The notes beneath the pieces are model-generated. The model was not told the origin of the DNA, did not search any database, and was given only the letters and a program-made list of their open reading frames with translations. A program made the translations under genes and the position numbers. Shown in pieces: positions 44,535 through 53,115 of a DNA stretch of 64,000 nucleotides (positions within the stretch are counted from its first letter, which is position 1; the number at the start of each line of letters is the position of its first letter). The stretch lies in assembly GCF_020715685.1 (NCBI RefSeq), contig NZ_CP085840.1, forward strand, positions 3,906,001 to 3,970,000, read 5' to 3'. Origin of the DNA: Dermatobacter hominis. GTDB lineage: Bacteria; Actinomycetota; Acidimicrobiia; Acidimicrobiales; Microtrichaceae.

Positions 44535-45335
44535 TCAGGCGCGGCGGAGGCAGCCGCCGATGAGATCGAGCCCGGCGAGCCCGGGGATCGTCCCGATGGC
44601 GGCGTCGATGCGCTGCACGACCGTCGGCGCCGGCTCGAAGAGACCGTGCAGCAGGCGGTCGGCGTCCTCGCGGCTCCGGAGCCCGACGCCGACCGGGCTC
44701 CACAGGTGGGCGAGCCCGAACCGCACCACGCGCTGGCCCCGTGGGTTGCCGTCCAGGCGCTCGATCGCCGCCTGCCGGTAGAACGCGTAGTGCAGCGACT
44801 CCTGCGCCATCACGTCGCGCAGCACGTCGCGGAGCAGGGTCGATCCCGTCCGGTCGCGGAGCAGGCCGTAGAAGCGCAGCGTCGTCAGCTCGTTCACGGC
44901 GCCCCAGGCCATGTGCAGCGCCGTGAAGTCGTCGCCGAGCGCGACGCGGGCGAGCCGGTTGACGTGACGGCCCCGCCGGGCGGCCCGCCGCTGCGCCGGG
45001 GTCACGTGGGCGGGCTCGACGCGCCCGCCGTCGCTCCGCAGGACCCGCGCCAGCAGCTCGCCGTGCACGACCTCCTGGTCGAGCCACGTCCGCAGGAAGC
45101 GCGTGATGAGAGGGTCGCGCGCCGTGTCGAGGCTGGCGAAGGTGCCCTCGGTGCCCCACTCGACCTGCGCCGCGTAGGTCAGCTGGAACCGCTCGTCGTC
45201 GGTGAGGCCCTCGTGCGGGGCCGGCCCCCGGCGCCGGCGCGGCTCGGGCCAGTCGTAGGCGTCGGGGTCGAGGGGATCGCCCATCCGCTCGAGGAGCGAA
45301 CCGAGCGACCGTGCGGCGGCGGGTGCGACGTCCAT
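44535..45335 (-). CDS. ferritin-like diiron protein (acyl-ACP desaturase-type fold)
   Basis: 266 aa. Helical protein with the iron pattern E-ExxH-E-ExxH: VEWGTEG, DQEVVHGEL, GAVNELTTLRFY and AQESLHYAFYRQ. This is the arrangement of acyl-ACP desaturases and related diiron oxygenases. The rest is less conserved, so I would not call it a desaturase: hydroxylase or oxidase are alternatives. It is convergent with lon and divergent from the AGPS-like gene 74 bases away, which may hint at a shared lipid role (inference). Confidence 0.8.
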   Translation of the reverse strand: MDVAPAAARSLGSLLERMGDPLDPDAYDWPEPRRRRGPAPHEGLTDDERFQLTYAAQVEWGTEGTFASLDTARDPLITRFLRTWLDQEVVHGELLARVLRSDGGRVEPAHVTPAQRRAARRGRHVNRLARVALGDDFTALHMAWGAVNELTTLRFYGLLRDRTGSTLLRDVLRDVMAQESLHYAFYRQAAIERLDGNPRGQRVVRFGLAHLWSPVGVGLRSREDADRLLHGLFEPAPTVVQRIDAAIGTIPGLAGLDLIGGCLRRA

Positions 45336-45395
45336 GCCCCGGGTTCGGAGCGTGCCCGGCCGCGGATGGGTCGGGCGGGCGGGATGCGCCGGGCG

Positions 45396-45401
45396 TATGG
45401 T
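45396..45401 (+). promoter_or_regulatory. -10 element of the AGPS-like gene (leaderless type)
   Basis: TATGGT eight bases before the ATG at 45410. Confidence 0.45.
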
Positions 45402-45409
45402 CCCGGACC

Positions 45410-47053
45410 ATGACGGGCGCGGCGACCTCGGAGGGCGGCGGCCGGGTGCGGTCGTGGTGGGGCTGGGGGTGGGAGGACCAGGCGCTCTCCGACGCGGACT
45501 GCGCCGCCCTCGGCGCCCTCCTGCCCGGGTCGCCCGACCGGCCCCTGCCGGTGCCCCGGGTGGCCGACCTGGACCTGCCGGCGCCCCGCATCGGGCTGCC
45601 CGCCGCGTTGGCGGGGACGGACGCCACGTCGCCGGCGTCCCGGGCGTCGCACGGTCGGGGCAAGGCCTACCGGGACGTCGTGCGGGCGCTGCACGGCGAC
45701 GCTGGGGCGCCGCCCGACGTCGTCGCCCGGCCCGCCGACGAGGCCGGTGTGGTGGCGCTGCTCGACTGGGCCGCCGACGCCGATGTCGCCGTCGTCCCGT
45801 TCGGTGGCGGCTCCTCGGTCGTCGGGGGCGTCGAGTGCGACGGCGAGGGCCGCGCCGGCGTGGTGTCGCTCGACCTGACCGCCATGGACCGCGTGCTCGA
45901 GGTCGACCGCACCAGCCGCGCCGCGAGGGTGCAGGCCGGCGTCCTCGGCCCCGCCCTGGAGGACCAGCTCCGTCCCGACGGGCTCACCTTGCGGCACTTC
46001 CCGCAGAGCTTCGAGTTCTCGACCCTGGGCGGGTGGATCGCCACGCGCGCCGGCGGGCACTACGCCACGCTGCGGACCCACATCGACGACCTGGTCGAGT
46101 CGATCCGGGCGGTGACGCCGGTGGGGGTGAGCGAGTCGTGGCGCCTGCCGGGCTCCGGAGCCGGGCCGTCGCCGGACCGGCTCCTCCTCGGTTCCGAGGG
46201 CACCCTCGGCGTGATCACCGAGGCGTGGGTCCGACTGCAGGACCGGCCCGAGCACCGGCGCTCGGCGACCGCGACCTTCGCCGACGGCGCCGACGCCCTC
46301 GCCGCCGTCCGCGCCATCGCCCAGTCGGACCTCCACCCCGCGAACTGCCGCCTGCTCGACCCGGCCGAGGCCGCCATGTCCGGCGCCGGGCCCGGCGACC
46401 GTTGGGTGCTCGTGCTGGGGGTGGAGTCCGCCGTGCGGCCGGTCGACGACGCGATGGCGCTGCTCGTGGAGCTCGCCCGTGACCATGGCGGGACCGTGGC
46501 CGACGCGCCCGCGCCGGACCGTCGCGGCGACGGCGCGCCCGCCGAGGGGTGGGCCGGTGCCGGCCGCGACCGGGCGGCCGAGACGTGGCGCTCCGCGTTC
46601 CTGCGCATGCCGTACCAGCGCGACGCACTGGCCCGGATGGGTGCGGTGGTGGAGACGTTCGAGACCGCCACCACGTGGGACCGCCTGCCCGGGCTCTACG
46701 AGGCGGTGCGAGCCGAGGTCGGCGCCGCGATCGAGGAGGTGACCGGCGCCCCTGGCCTGCTCACGTGCCGGCTGACCCACGTGTACCCCGACGGCGCCGC
46801 GCCCTACTTCACCGTCGTCGCCGGCGGCCGCCCGGGGGCCGAGCTGTCGATGTGGGACCAGATCAAGGCCGCCTCGATGGAGGTGCTCACGCGACACCGC
46901 GCGACGGTCACCCACCACCACGCCGTCGGTCGCGACCACCGGCCCGGCTACGACCGCCAGCGCCCCGAGCCGTTCGCCCTCGCGCTGCGCGCCGCCAAGC
47001 GCGCCCTCGACCCGGCGGCGATCCTCAACCCGGGTGTGCTGATCGACCCCTGA
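45410..47053 (+). CDS. FAD-binding oxidase, alkyldihydroxyacetonephosphate synthase-like
   Basis: 547 aa. It begins with the WWGWGWED block characteristic of AGPS-like proteins. The PCMH-type FAD domain (about 100-280) has PFGGGSSVVGGVE and GSEGTLGVITEA. The C-terminal cap carries THHHAVGRDHRPGYDRQRP, with the His run used in AGPS catalysis. In eukaryotes AGPS makes the ether bond of plasmalogens. Bacterial members may make ether lipids or oxidise 2-hydroxy acids. A membrane-lipid role is an inference. Confidence 0.85.
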   Translation: MTGAATSEGGGRVRSWWGWGWEDQALSDADCAALGALLPGSPDRPLPVPRVADLDLPAPRIGLPAALAGTDATSPASRASHGRGKAYRDVVRALHGDAGAPPDVVARPADEAGVVALLDWAADADVAVVPFGGGSSVVGGVECDGEGRAGVVSLDLTAMDRVLEVDRTSRAARVQAGVLGPALEDQLRPDGLTLRHFPQSFEFSTLGGWIATRAGGHYATLRTHIDDLVESIRAVTPVGVSESWRLPGSGAGPSPDRLLLGSEGTLGVITEAWVRLQDRPEHRRSATATFADGADALAAVRAIAQSDLHPANCRLLDPAEAAMSGAGPGDRWVLVLGVESAVRPVDDAMALLVELARDHGGTVADAPAPDRRGDGAPAEGWAGAGRDRAAETWRSAFLRMPYQRDALARMGAVVETFETATTWDRLPGLYEAVRAEVGAAIEEVTGAPGLLTCRLTHVYPDGAAPYFTVVAGGRPGAELSMWDQIKAASMEVLTRHRATVTHHHAVGRDHRPGYDRQRPEPFALALRAAKRALDPAAILNPGVLIDP

Positions 47054-47122
47054 ACCGCGCTCCCGACCCGGTCGCGGTCGTCCGACGACCTGACGCGTGG
47101 TCGGGGACGGGTCGCGGGCGTG

Positions 47123-48136
47123 TCAGCCGGCGGGCTCCTCGACCCGGCCGTCGACGTGGCGGGCGAAGCGCCCGCGGTCGGGGCCGTGGTCCGGGTCGTC
47201 GGTCGGCCACGGCCATCCGCCGAAGCCGGTGCGGCGGTAGTCCGCGAACGCCTGCTCGACGCCGGCGTGGTCGTTCATCACGAACGGCCCGTACTGGGCG
47301 ACGGGCTCGCCGATCGGCCGGCCCTGCAGCAGCAGCGCCTCGGTGGCCCCGCCGTCGGCGGCGAGGCGCACGTCGTGGTCGGCGCGGATCACCGCACCGG
47401 TCGACGGCCCGACCGCCTCGCCGTCGACGCGGAGCCCCGCGCCGTCGAACACGTAGAGGACCCGCACCGTGTCAGCGCCGGTGGCCGCGGGGAGGTCCCA
47501 CTCGCCGCCGTCGTCCATCGACACGACCCAGATCGCGAGATCGGACTCGGGCCGGCTGGCCCACGAGTCGGGCGGCGGTGCCGGCGGGCGCCGTCCGTCG
47601 AGCTCCCCCGCCACGAGCGTCACGGCCGTGCCGGTGCCGACCTCGAGGCGCGGGATGTCCTCGTTCCAGAGCATCGTGAAGTAGGGGTCGGCCATCTTGT
47701 CGGCGGCGGGCAGGTTCAGCCAGATCTGGAAGAGCTCGAGCGGGTTGGGCCCCTCCCGGTCGAGCAGCGGGAACATCTCGGAGTGGACGACGCCGGCGCC
47801 GGCGGTCAGCCACTGGACGTCGCCGCCGCCGAAGCGCGCCGTGGCCCCGAGCGAGTCCGAGTGGTCGATCAGGCCGCGCCGCACGAGCGTGACGGTCTCG
47901 AACCCGCGGTGCGGGTGCTGGGGGAACCCGGGCACGACCGAGCCGTGGTACATGCTCCAGCCGTCCGCCCCGGAGAAGTCCATGCCGAGGTCCCGGGCGT
48001 GGAGGGGCGCGTCGGGACCGAGGAACTCGTTCGCGCTGGGGTAGGCGTCGAGGTGGTGGACGCAGAAGAGGAACGGGTCGATCGTCTGCCACTGCTGGCC
48101 CAGTGCGATGGTCTCGAGGACGGTGCCGTCGGTCAT
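47123..48136 (-). CDS. pirin family protein
   Basis: 337 aa, double cupin. Metal-binding residues are kept in FPQHPHRGFETVT and TAGAGVVHSEMF. The second cupin (about 190-290) lacks the metal set, as usual. Pirins act as iron-dependent regulators or quercetinases; the target here is unknown. The ATG follows TAGCCT by six bases. It sits between the AGPS-like gene (convergent) and the M23 peptidase gene (divergent). Confidence 0.92.
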   Translation of the reverse strand: MTDGTVLETIALGQQWQTIDPFLFCVHHLDAYPSANEFLGPDAPLHARDLGMDFSGADGWSMYHGSVVPGFPQHPHRGFETVTLVRRGLIDHSDSLGATARFGGGDVQWLTAGAGVVHSEMFPLLDREGPNPLELFQIWLNLPAADKMADPYFTMLWNEDIPRLEVGTGTAVTLVAGELDGRRPPAPPPDSWASRPESDLAIWVVSMDDGGEWDLPAATGADTVRVLYVFDGAGLRVDGEAVGPSTGAVIRADHDVRLAADGGATEALLLQGRPIGEPVAQYGPFVMNDHAGVEQAFADYRRTGFGGWPWPTDDPDHGPDRGRFARHVDGRVEEPAG

Positions 48137-48142
48137 GGGACG

Positions 48143-48148
48143 AGGCTA
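48143..48148 (-). promoter_or_regulatory. -10 element of the pirin gene (leaderless type)
   Basis: Minus strand TAGCCT, six bases before the ATG. Same hexamer and spacing as at the GGDEF gene (38823). Confidence 0.5.
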
Positions 48149-48272
48149 CGACGACGTGCCCGTCACCCGTCCGCGCACCGGCCGCCCCCGGCCGCCACCC
48201 GGCGCGCCACCCACCGTCGCCGTCGGCGGCGCCGCACCACCGGTCGCGCCACGCTCGGTGGCGGCGTCCGGG

Positions 48273-48294
48273 GCATGGGCCATTTGACCCATGC
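48273..48294. promoter_or_regulatory. inverted repeat GCATGGG-N8-CCCATGC upstream of the M23 peptidase gene
   Basis: Perfect 7-bp arms, 40 bases before the start codon, in a locally less GC-rich spot. Operator or mRNA hairpin. Confidence 0.45.
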
Positions 48295-48333
48295 GGATGC
48301 TCACACCACCGGCGTTCCCGCCGATCGGAGGGC

Positions 48334-49416
48334 ATGCGACTGAACCCCCGACACCTCCTGCCGGCCGTCATCGCCACCGGTTCCCTCCTCGTCCCCACCG
48401 TGCTCGCGGCACCGGCGGGCGCCCTGCCCGGCGCGGCCGGCTCCGGCGGCGGCACCTCGGCCGCCTCGTCCGGGACCACCTCGGCGTCGACCACGAAGGG
48501 CACGTCGTCCAAGGGCACCTCCTCGAAGGGCACGTCCTCCAAGGGGACGTCGTCGAAGGGCACGTCGTCGAAGGGCACGTCGTCCGGCGCCGCGGCCGGG
48601 AAGCAGACCCACATCGTCCGCAGCGGCGACACGGTCGTCGGCATCGCGAAGCGGTACGGCGTGTCGGCGGACTCGATCCGGGCCGCCAACGGCATCGTCG
48701 ACGACGAGCTGTACCTCGGCGCCCGCATCATCATCGACGGGTCGGCCTCGACCGGCGGCGGCTCCAAGAGCTCGACCCCGACCGCCAAGGGCACCTCGTC
48801 CAAGGGCGGGTCCTACACGGTCAAGGAGGGCGACTACCTCGACGGGATCGCCCGCAAGCACGGCGTGTCGCTCAGCGCGCTGCTCAAGGCGAACGGCCTG
48901 AAGGCGTCGAGCCTGATCCTGCCCGGCGACACCCTCAAGATCCCCGGCTCGTCCGGCGGCTCCTCGGGCGGGAGCTCCGGCACCGCCTCGTCGACCCGGT
49001 CCGCCTCGGCCGGCGACGTGGGCCCCGACCTCCGGTGCCCGGTGCCCGGTGCGTCCTTCATGAACGACTGGGGCTTCCCCCGCGACGACGGCGGCCGCTT
49101 CCACGAGGGCACCGACCTGTTCGCCCCGAAGGGCACGACGATCGTCGCCCCGGCGTCGGGCACGGTCGTGTTCGGTTCGAACGGCCTGGGCGGCACCACG
49201 TTCACGCTGACGACGTCGACCGGTTGGGTGATCTACGGCGCGCACATGTCCGCCACGATCGGCTCCTCCCGCACGGTCAAGGCCGGCGAGGCGATCGGCC
49301 GGGTCGGCAACAGCGGCAACGCGGCGGGCGGCGACACGCACCTGCACATGGGCGTCAAGCGGGCCGGCGGCACGGCGATGAACCCGTACCCGTCCCTGCA
49401 CGACGCCTGCGGCTGA
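48334..49416 (+). CDS. secreted LysM/M23 cell-wall peptidase
   Basis: 360 aa. Signal peptide about 1-31 with likely cleavage after the Ala-Gly-Ala stretch. Then a Ser/Thr linker with six KGTSS repeats (about 55-84), a LysM domain about 90-133 (HIVRSGDTVVGIAKRYGVS), a second LysM about 155-205, a Gly/Ser linker, and a peptidase M23 domain about 235-355 with zinc ligands in FHEGTDLFAP and THLHMG. It cleaves peptide cross-links of peptidoglycan outside the cell, so it acts in growth or division. The ATG at 48334 has GGAGG only two bases away, so the start is not certain. Confidence 0.92.
   Translation: MRLNPRHLLPAVIATGSLLVPTVLAAPAGALPGAAGSGGGTSAASSGTTSASTTKGTSSKGTSSKGTSSKGTSSKGTSSKGTSSGAAAGKQTHIVRSGDTVVGIAKRYGVSADSIRAANGIVDDELYLGARIIIDGSASTGGGSKSSTPTAKGTSSKGGSYTVKEGDYLDGIARKHGVSLSALLKANGLKASSLILPGDTLKIPGSSGGSSGGSSGTASSTRSASAGDVGPDLRCPVPGASFMNDWGFPRDDGGRFHEGTDLFAPKGTTIVAPASGTVVFGSNGLGGTTFTLTTSTGWVIYGAHMSATIGSSRTVKAGEAIGRVGNSGNAAGGDTHLHMGVKRAGGTAMNPYPSLHDACG
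48496..48585. repeat. tandem repeat, 6 x 15 bp, in the M23 peptidase gene
   Basis: Six 15-bp units encoding KGTSS, with a few third-position changes. Single further copies occur at about 48786-48800. The number of units sets the length of the linker before the LysM domains and could vary between strains. Confidence 0.9.
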
Positions 49417-49425
49417 GGCCGACGT

Positions 49426-49446
49426 CCGGCCGGGTACCCCGGCCGG
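49426..49446. terminator. terminator between the M23 peptidase and LLM oxidoreductase genes
   Basis: 9-bp arms of C and G with a 3-base loop, ten bases after the peptidase stop and between convergent genes. Confidence 0.55.
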
Positions 49447-49470
49447 CGTGGTGACCGGTGACGCCGGGCG

Positions 49471-50346
49471 TCAGCGCGTCGGGGTGATGACCCGTTCGCC
49501 GAACTCGGCGATCGTCGCCTCGGGGTCCCTCCAGAAGGCGAAGGCCGGCACGATGACGCGGTCGACGCCCTGCGAGGCGAGCTCCTCGACCGCGGCCGCC
49601 GGGTCGTCGCCGAACACGCCGGCCGAACCGGTGCTGACCGTGATCGCCGACGGGTCTCGGCCGGCGTCCGCGGCGGCCTGGCGCATGATGTCGACGAGCT
49701 CCGGGATGTCGCCCTTGGCGGGGAAGAAGCCGTCGCCGAGCCGACCGGCACGCCGGGCGGCGGCCGGGCTGTGGCCGCCCACGGTGATCGGCACGGTGTC
49801 GCCCGCCGGCTTCGGGTTCACGCTCGCTCCGGTGAACGAGGCGAACTCGCCGTGGAAGTCGACGTGGTCGTCGGCCCACACGGCCCGCATGACGTCGACC
49901 CACTCGTCGGTGCGGGCGCCGCGCCGCTCGAACGGGACGCCGAGGGCGTCGAACTCCTCCTTGAGCCAGCCGACGCCGATCCCGAGCTCGACCCGACCGC
50001 CGGACAGGCGGTCGAGGGTCGCCACCTCCTTCGCGAGGACCAGCGGGTTGCGCTGCGGGAGGATCAGGATGCCGGTGCCGAGGCGGAGCGTCGTGGTCGC
50101 CGCCGCGACGAACGCCAGCCAGATCAGCGGGTCGGGGATCGGCGACGACGCGTCGGCGGCCATCTTCCCGCTCTTGTCGTAGGGGTACTCCGACTCGTAG
50201 CCGTCGGGGTAGATCACGTGCTCGACGGTCCACAGCGAGTCGAACCCGGCGGCCTCGGCCGACTGCGCCAGCGTCACCAGCCCCTCGCGCTCGGTGAACT
50301 GCAGGGTGTTGGCGAAGGCGATCCCGAACTCCATGGGCGACATCAT
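49471..50346 (-). CDS. LLM-class F420-dependent oxidoreductase (TIGR03619-type)
   Basis: 291 aa; two ATG codons in a row at 50346 and another at 50334. Luciferase-like TIM barrel: AEAAGFDSLWTVEHVIYP, TLRLGTGILILPQRNPLVLAKE, GRVELGIGVGWLKEEF and ITVGGHSPAAARRAGRLGDGF. Members use reduced F420 (sometimes FMN). The substrate is unknown. It is divergent from a second LLM gene, with a 62-bp gap between start codons. Confidence 0.9.
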   Translation of the reverse strand: MMSPMEFGIAFANTLQFTEREGLVTLAQSAEAAGFDSLWTVEHVIYPDGYESEYPYDKSGKMAADASSPIPDPLIWLAFVAAATTTLRLGTGILILPQRNPLVLAKEVATLDRLSGGRVELGIGVGWLKEEFDALGVPFERRGARTDEWVDVMRAVWADDHVDFHGEFASFTGASVNPKPAGDTVPITVGGHSPAAARRAGRLGDGFFPAKGDIPELVDIMRQAAADAGRDPSAITVSTGSAGVFGDDPAAAVEELASQGVDRVIVPAFAFWRDPEATIAEFGERVITPTR

Positions 50347-50408
50347 GCCCGGGTCGCCCCGCGCGGTGCGGCCGACCCGTGGGATCGATCGGTGGCAGGC
50401 TCGGGTCC

Positions 50409-51245
50409 ATGCGCTACGGGATCAAGACCTCGCCCCAGATGACCACGTGGGACGCCATGGTCGAGGTGTGGCGGGCTGCCGACGGGATCGACCTGTTCGA
50501 GTCCGCGTGGAACTTCGACCACTTCGAGCCCATCCTCGGCCAGCCCCGCAACGGGCCGTGCATGGAGGGCTGGACGACCCTGGCCGGGCTGGCGGCGCTG
50601 ACGTCGCGCATCCGCATCGGCTGCATGGTCACGGGCATGCCGTACCGGCACCCGGCGGTGCTGGCCAACATGGCCGCGTCGGTCGACCAGATCTCGGACG
50701 GCCGCCTGGAGCTGGGCCTCGGCGCGGGGTGGAACCAGCAGGAGGCGGACGCCTACGGCATCGAGCTGGCCCCGCTGAAGGAGCGCTTCGACCGCTTCGA
50801 CGAGGGGTGCGAGGTCATCGTCGGGCTCCTGACCGAGCCGCAGTTCTCGTTCTCGGGCCGGCACTTCACGATCACCGACGCCTACTGCGAGCCCAAACCG
50901 GTCCAGTCGCCGCACCCGCCGATCACGATCGGCGGCGACGGCCCGACCCGGACCCTGCGCGCCGTGGCGCGCTACGCGCAGCGGTGGAACACGCCGTTCA
51001 CCTCGCCCGAGATCCTGCGCGAGAAGCAGGAGGTGCTCGCCGGGCACTGCGCCGACATCGGTCGGGACCCGTCGGAGATCACGATCACGGCCCAGGTCAT
51101 CTTCGACCCCGACCAGGGCCCGGCGGCCCTCGCCGAGTCGTGCGCCGAGCTCGCCGAGGCCGGCTGCGAGGTGGCAGTCGTCTACCTGCCCGAGACCGTG
51201 CACCGCGCCGAGGTCGTCGAGTCGATCGCCGCCGCCCTGTCCTGA
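50409..51245 (+). CDS. LLM-class F420-dependent oxidoreductase
   Basis: 278 aa from the ATG at 50409 (MRYGIKTSPQ). Barrel with NFDHFEPILG, RIRIGCMVTGMPYRHPAVLANM, GRLELGLGAGWNQQEADAYG and ITIGGDGPTRTLRAVARYA. Same superfamily as the divergent neighbour but clearly a different subfamily. Cofactor F420 is expected; substrate unknown. Confidence 0.9.
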   Translation: MRYGIKTSPQMTTWDAMVEVWRAADGIDLFESAWNFDHFEPILGQPRNGPCMEGWTTLAGLAALTSRIRIGCMVTGMPYRHPAVLANMAASVDQISDGRLELGLGAGWNQQEADAYGIELAPLKERFDRFDEGCEVIVGLLTEPQFSFSGRHFTITDAYCEPKPVQSPHPPITIGGDGPTRTLRAVARYAQRWNTPFTSPEILREKQEVLAGHCADIGRDPSEITITAQVIFDPDQGPAALAESCAELAEAGCEVAVVYLPETVHRAEVVESIAAALS

Positions 51246-51280
51246 CCCGCCGCGTCGGCGCGCCCGCCGGGGCTCCGACG

Positions 51281-51991
51281 TCAGGGCTGCTGCGGGTGCG
51301 CGGCCCGGTCGGCGACGATGATCGAGCGGGGCGCCTCGACCTTCGACGCCGGGTAGATCGGGTCGCCGGCCAGCACGCCGGCCAGGGCCTCGCGCTTCTC
51401 CTCACCGGTGATCAGCCACAGGAGCTGGTCGGTGCGGCCGAGCGCCGGGTACGTCAGCGTCATCCGACGCCGGCCCTGGTAGGCGGTCGAGGTGACCGCC
51501 ACGGCGTGGTCGGTGACGCCCAGCACCTCGTCGCCGGGCACGAGCGAGGCCGTGTGGCCGTCGGGCCCGATGCCGAGGTGGATCAGGTCGAAGCGGTCGG
51601 GGAGCGAGGCCGCGTAGGCGTCGCACGCCGCGGCGATCGCGCCCTCGTCCTCGGTGGCGTCGCCGGGTCCGTCGCCGAGCAGCTCCTCGACCGGCATCGG
51701 GTGGACGGTCACCGGGAGCGCGGCGACGGCGTCGGCGAGGCCGACGAGGTTGCGGTCCGCGTCGCCGGCCGGCGCGATGCGCTCGTCGACCTGCCAGATC
51801 GACACCGCCTCCCACGGGAGGTCCTGGTGCGCGAGGTGCGTGAGCATCGCCCACGGCGAGCGGCCGCCGCTCACCGCGAACGTGAACGCGCCGCGCTCGT
51901 CGACCACCCGACGGACCTCCTGCGCGACGTGGTCGGCGGCGGTCGCCGCCACCCCGTCGGCGTCCTCGACCACCCACTGCTCGTGATCCAC
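51281..51991 (-). CDS. pgl: 6-phosphogluconolactonase
   Basis: 236 aa from a GTG. SOL/DevB fold with FAVSGGRSPWAMLTHL, WQVDERIAPAGDADRN and IHLGIGPDGHTASLVPG. It hydrolyses 6-phosphogluconolactone, step two of the oxidative pentose phosphate pathway. Third gene after pgi and gnd on the minus strand, 73 bases after gnd. The step-one enzyme (zwf) is not in the window. Confidence 0.95.
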   Translation of the reverse strand: MDHEQWVVEDADGVAATAADHVAQEVRRVVDERGAFTFAVSGGRSPWAMLTHLAHQDLPWEAVSIWQVDERIAPAGDADRNLVGLADAVAALPVTVHPMPVEELLGDGPGDATEDEGAIAAACDAYAASLPDRFDLIHLGIGPDGHTASLVPGDEVLGVTDHAVAVTSTAYQGRRRMTLTYPALGRTDQLLWLITGEEKREALAGVLAGDPIYPASKVEAPRSIIVADRAAHPQQP

Positions 51992-52064
51992 TGCCTCGGC
52001 CTCCTGGGTTCGGTGCCCGGTCCGCCGGGACTGCGCTCGCCGTGCCCGGCGATCGGCCGGGGGC

Positions 52065-53099
52065 CTAGGCCCGCTCGACGTGGCCGCCGAACTCGGCCCG
52101 CATGGCCGACAGGACCTTGCCGGTGAACGTACCCAGGTCCCTCGACTCGAACCGCTGGTACAGCGACGCGGTGATCACCTCGGCCGGCACGCCCTCCTCG
52201 ACCGCGGCGAGCACCGTCCAACGGCCCTCGCCCGAGTCGGACACCTTGCCGCCGTACTCCTCGAGCTCGGGCGAGCGGGCGAGCGCGGCGGCGGTCAGGT
52301 CGACGAGCCACGAGCTGACGACCGATCCCCGGCGCCACACCTCGGCGACCTCGGCGACGTCGATGTCGTACTGGTAGGCCCACGGGTCCCGGAGGGGCGT
52401 GGTCTCGGCGTCGGCGACGACGCCGGAGCGCCTGCCGACGCCGGCGTGCTTGATGATGCTCAGGCCCTCGGCGATCGCGGCCATCATCCCGTACTCGATC
52501 CCGTTGTGGACCATCTTCACGAAGTGGCCGGCTCCGCTCGGGCCGCAGTGGAGCCAGCCGTCCTGCGCGGTGCCGCCCTCGGCCCGTCCCGGGGTCGGCT
52601 CGACCGCGTCGGCCATCGGGCCCGGGGCGATCGTCTCCCAGATCGGGCCGAGCCGCTCGACCGCCTCGTCGTCGCCGCCGATCATCAGGCAGTAGCCGCG
52701 CTCCAGCCCCCACACGCCGCCGCTCGTGCCGCAGTCGACGTAGTGGATGCCGTGCTCCGACAGCGCCTCGGCCCGGTGGATGTCGTCGCGGTAGTAGGAG
52801 TTGCCGCCGTCGATGACGGTGTCGCCCGCGGACAGCAGCGGGACCAGGGCGTCGAGGGTCGACTGCACGATCGCGGCCGGCACCATGATCCACACCGCCC
52901 GCGGCGCTTCGAGCGCCTCGACGAACGCCTCGAGCGTCGTGGCGCCGGTGGCGCCCTCGGCCTCGAGCGAGGCGATCGCGCCGGGGTCCACGTCGTAGCC
53001 GACGCAGCGGTGGCCGTCGCGCATCAGGCGCCGGACGAGGTTGGCGCCCATGCGGCCGAGGCCGATCATGCCGAGCTGCAGGGGGGTGTCGGTCGCCAT
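52065..53099 (-). CDS. gnd: 6-phosphogluconate dehydrogenase, decarboxylating (short type)
   Basis: 344 aa. Rossmann start GMIGLGRMGANLVRRL, DGGNSYYRDD, DCGTSGGVWGLERGYCLMIGG and HCGPSGAGHFVKMVHNGIEYGMM, the catalytic region with Lys and His/Asn. This is the short, often NAD-dependent form, about 130 residues smaller than the E. coli enzyme. It makes ribulose 5-phosphate. ATG with GGAGG upstream, 16 bases after pgi. Confidence 0.95.
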   Translation of the reverse strand: MATDTPLQLGMIGLGRMGANLVRRLMRDGHRCVGYDVDPGAIASLEAEGATGATTLEAFVEALEAPRAVWIMVPAAIVQSTLDALVPLLSAGDTVIDGGNSYYRDDIHRAEALSEHGIHYVDCGTSGGVWGLERGYCLMIGGDDEAVERLGPIWETIAPGPMADAVEPTPGRAEGGTAQDGWLHCGPSGAGHFVKMVHNGIEYGMMAAIAEGLSIIKHAGVGRRSGVVADAETTPLRDPWAYQYDIDVAEVAEVWRRGSVVSSWLVDLTAAALARSPELEEYGGKVSDSGEGRWTVLAAVEEGVPAEVITASLYQRFESRDLGTFTGKVLSAMRAEFGGHVERA

Positions 53100-53115
53100 G
53101 GGGGCCTCCGGTGGG

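Noticed and set aside
48137-48333. c-di-AMP riboswitch before the LysM/M23 gene, as in some actinobacteria
   Set aside because: The gap is short and I could not find the conserved riboswitch blocks; only a 7-bp inverted repeat is visible.
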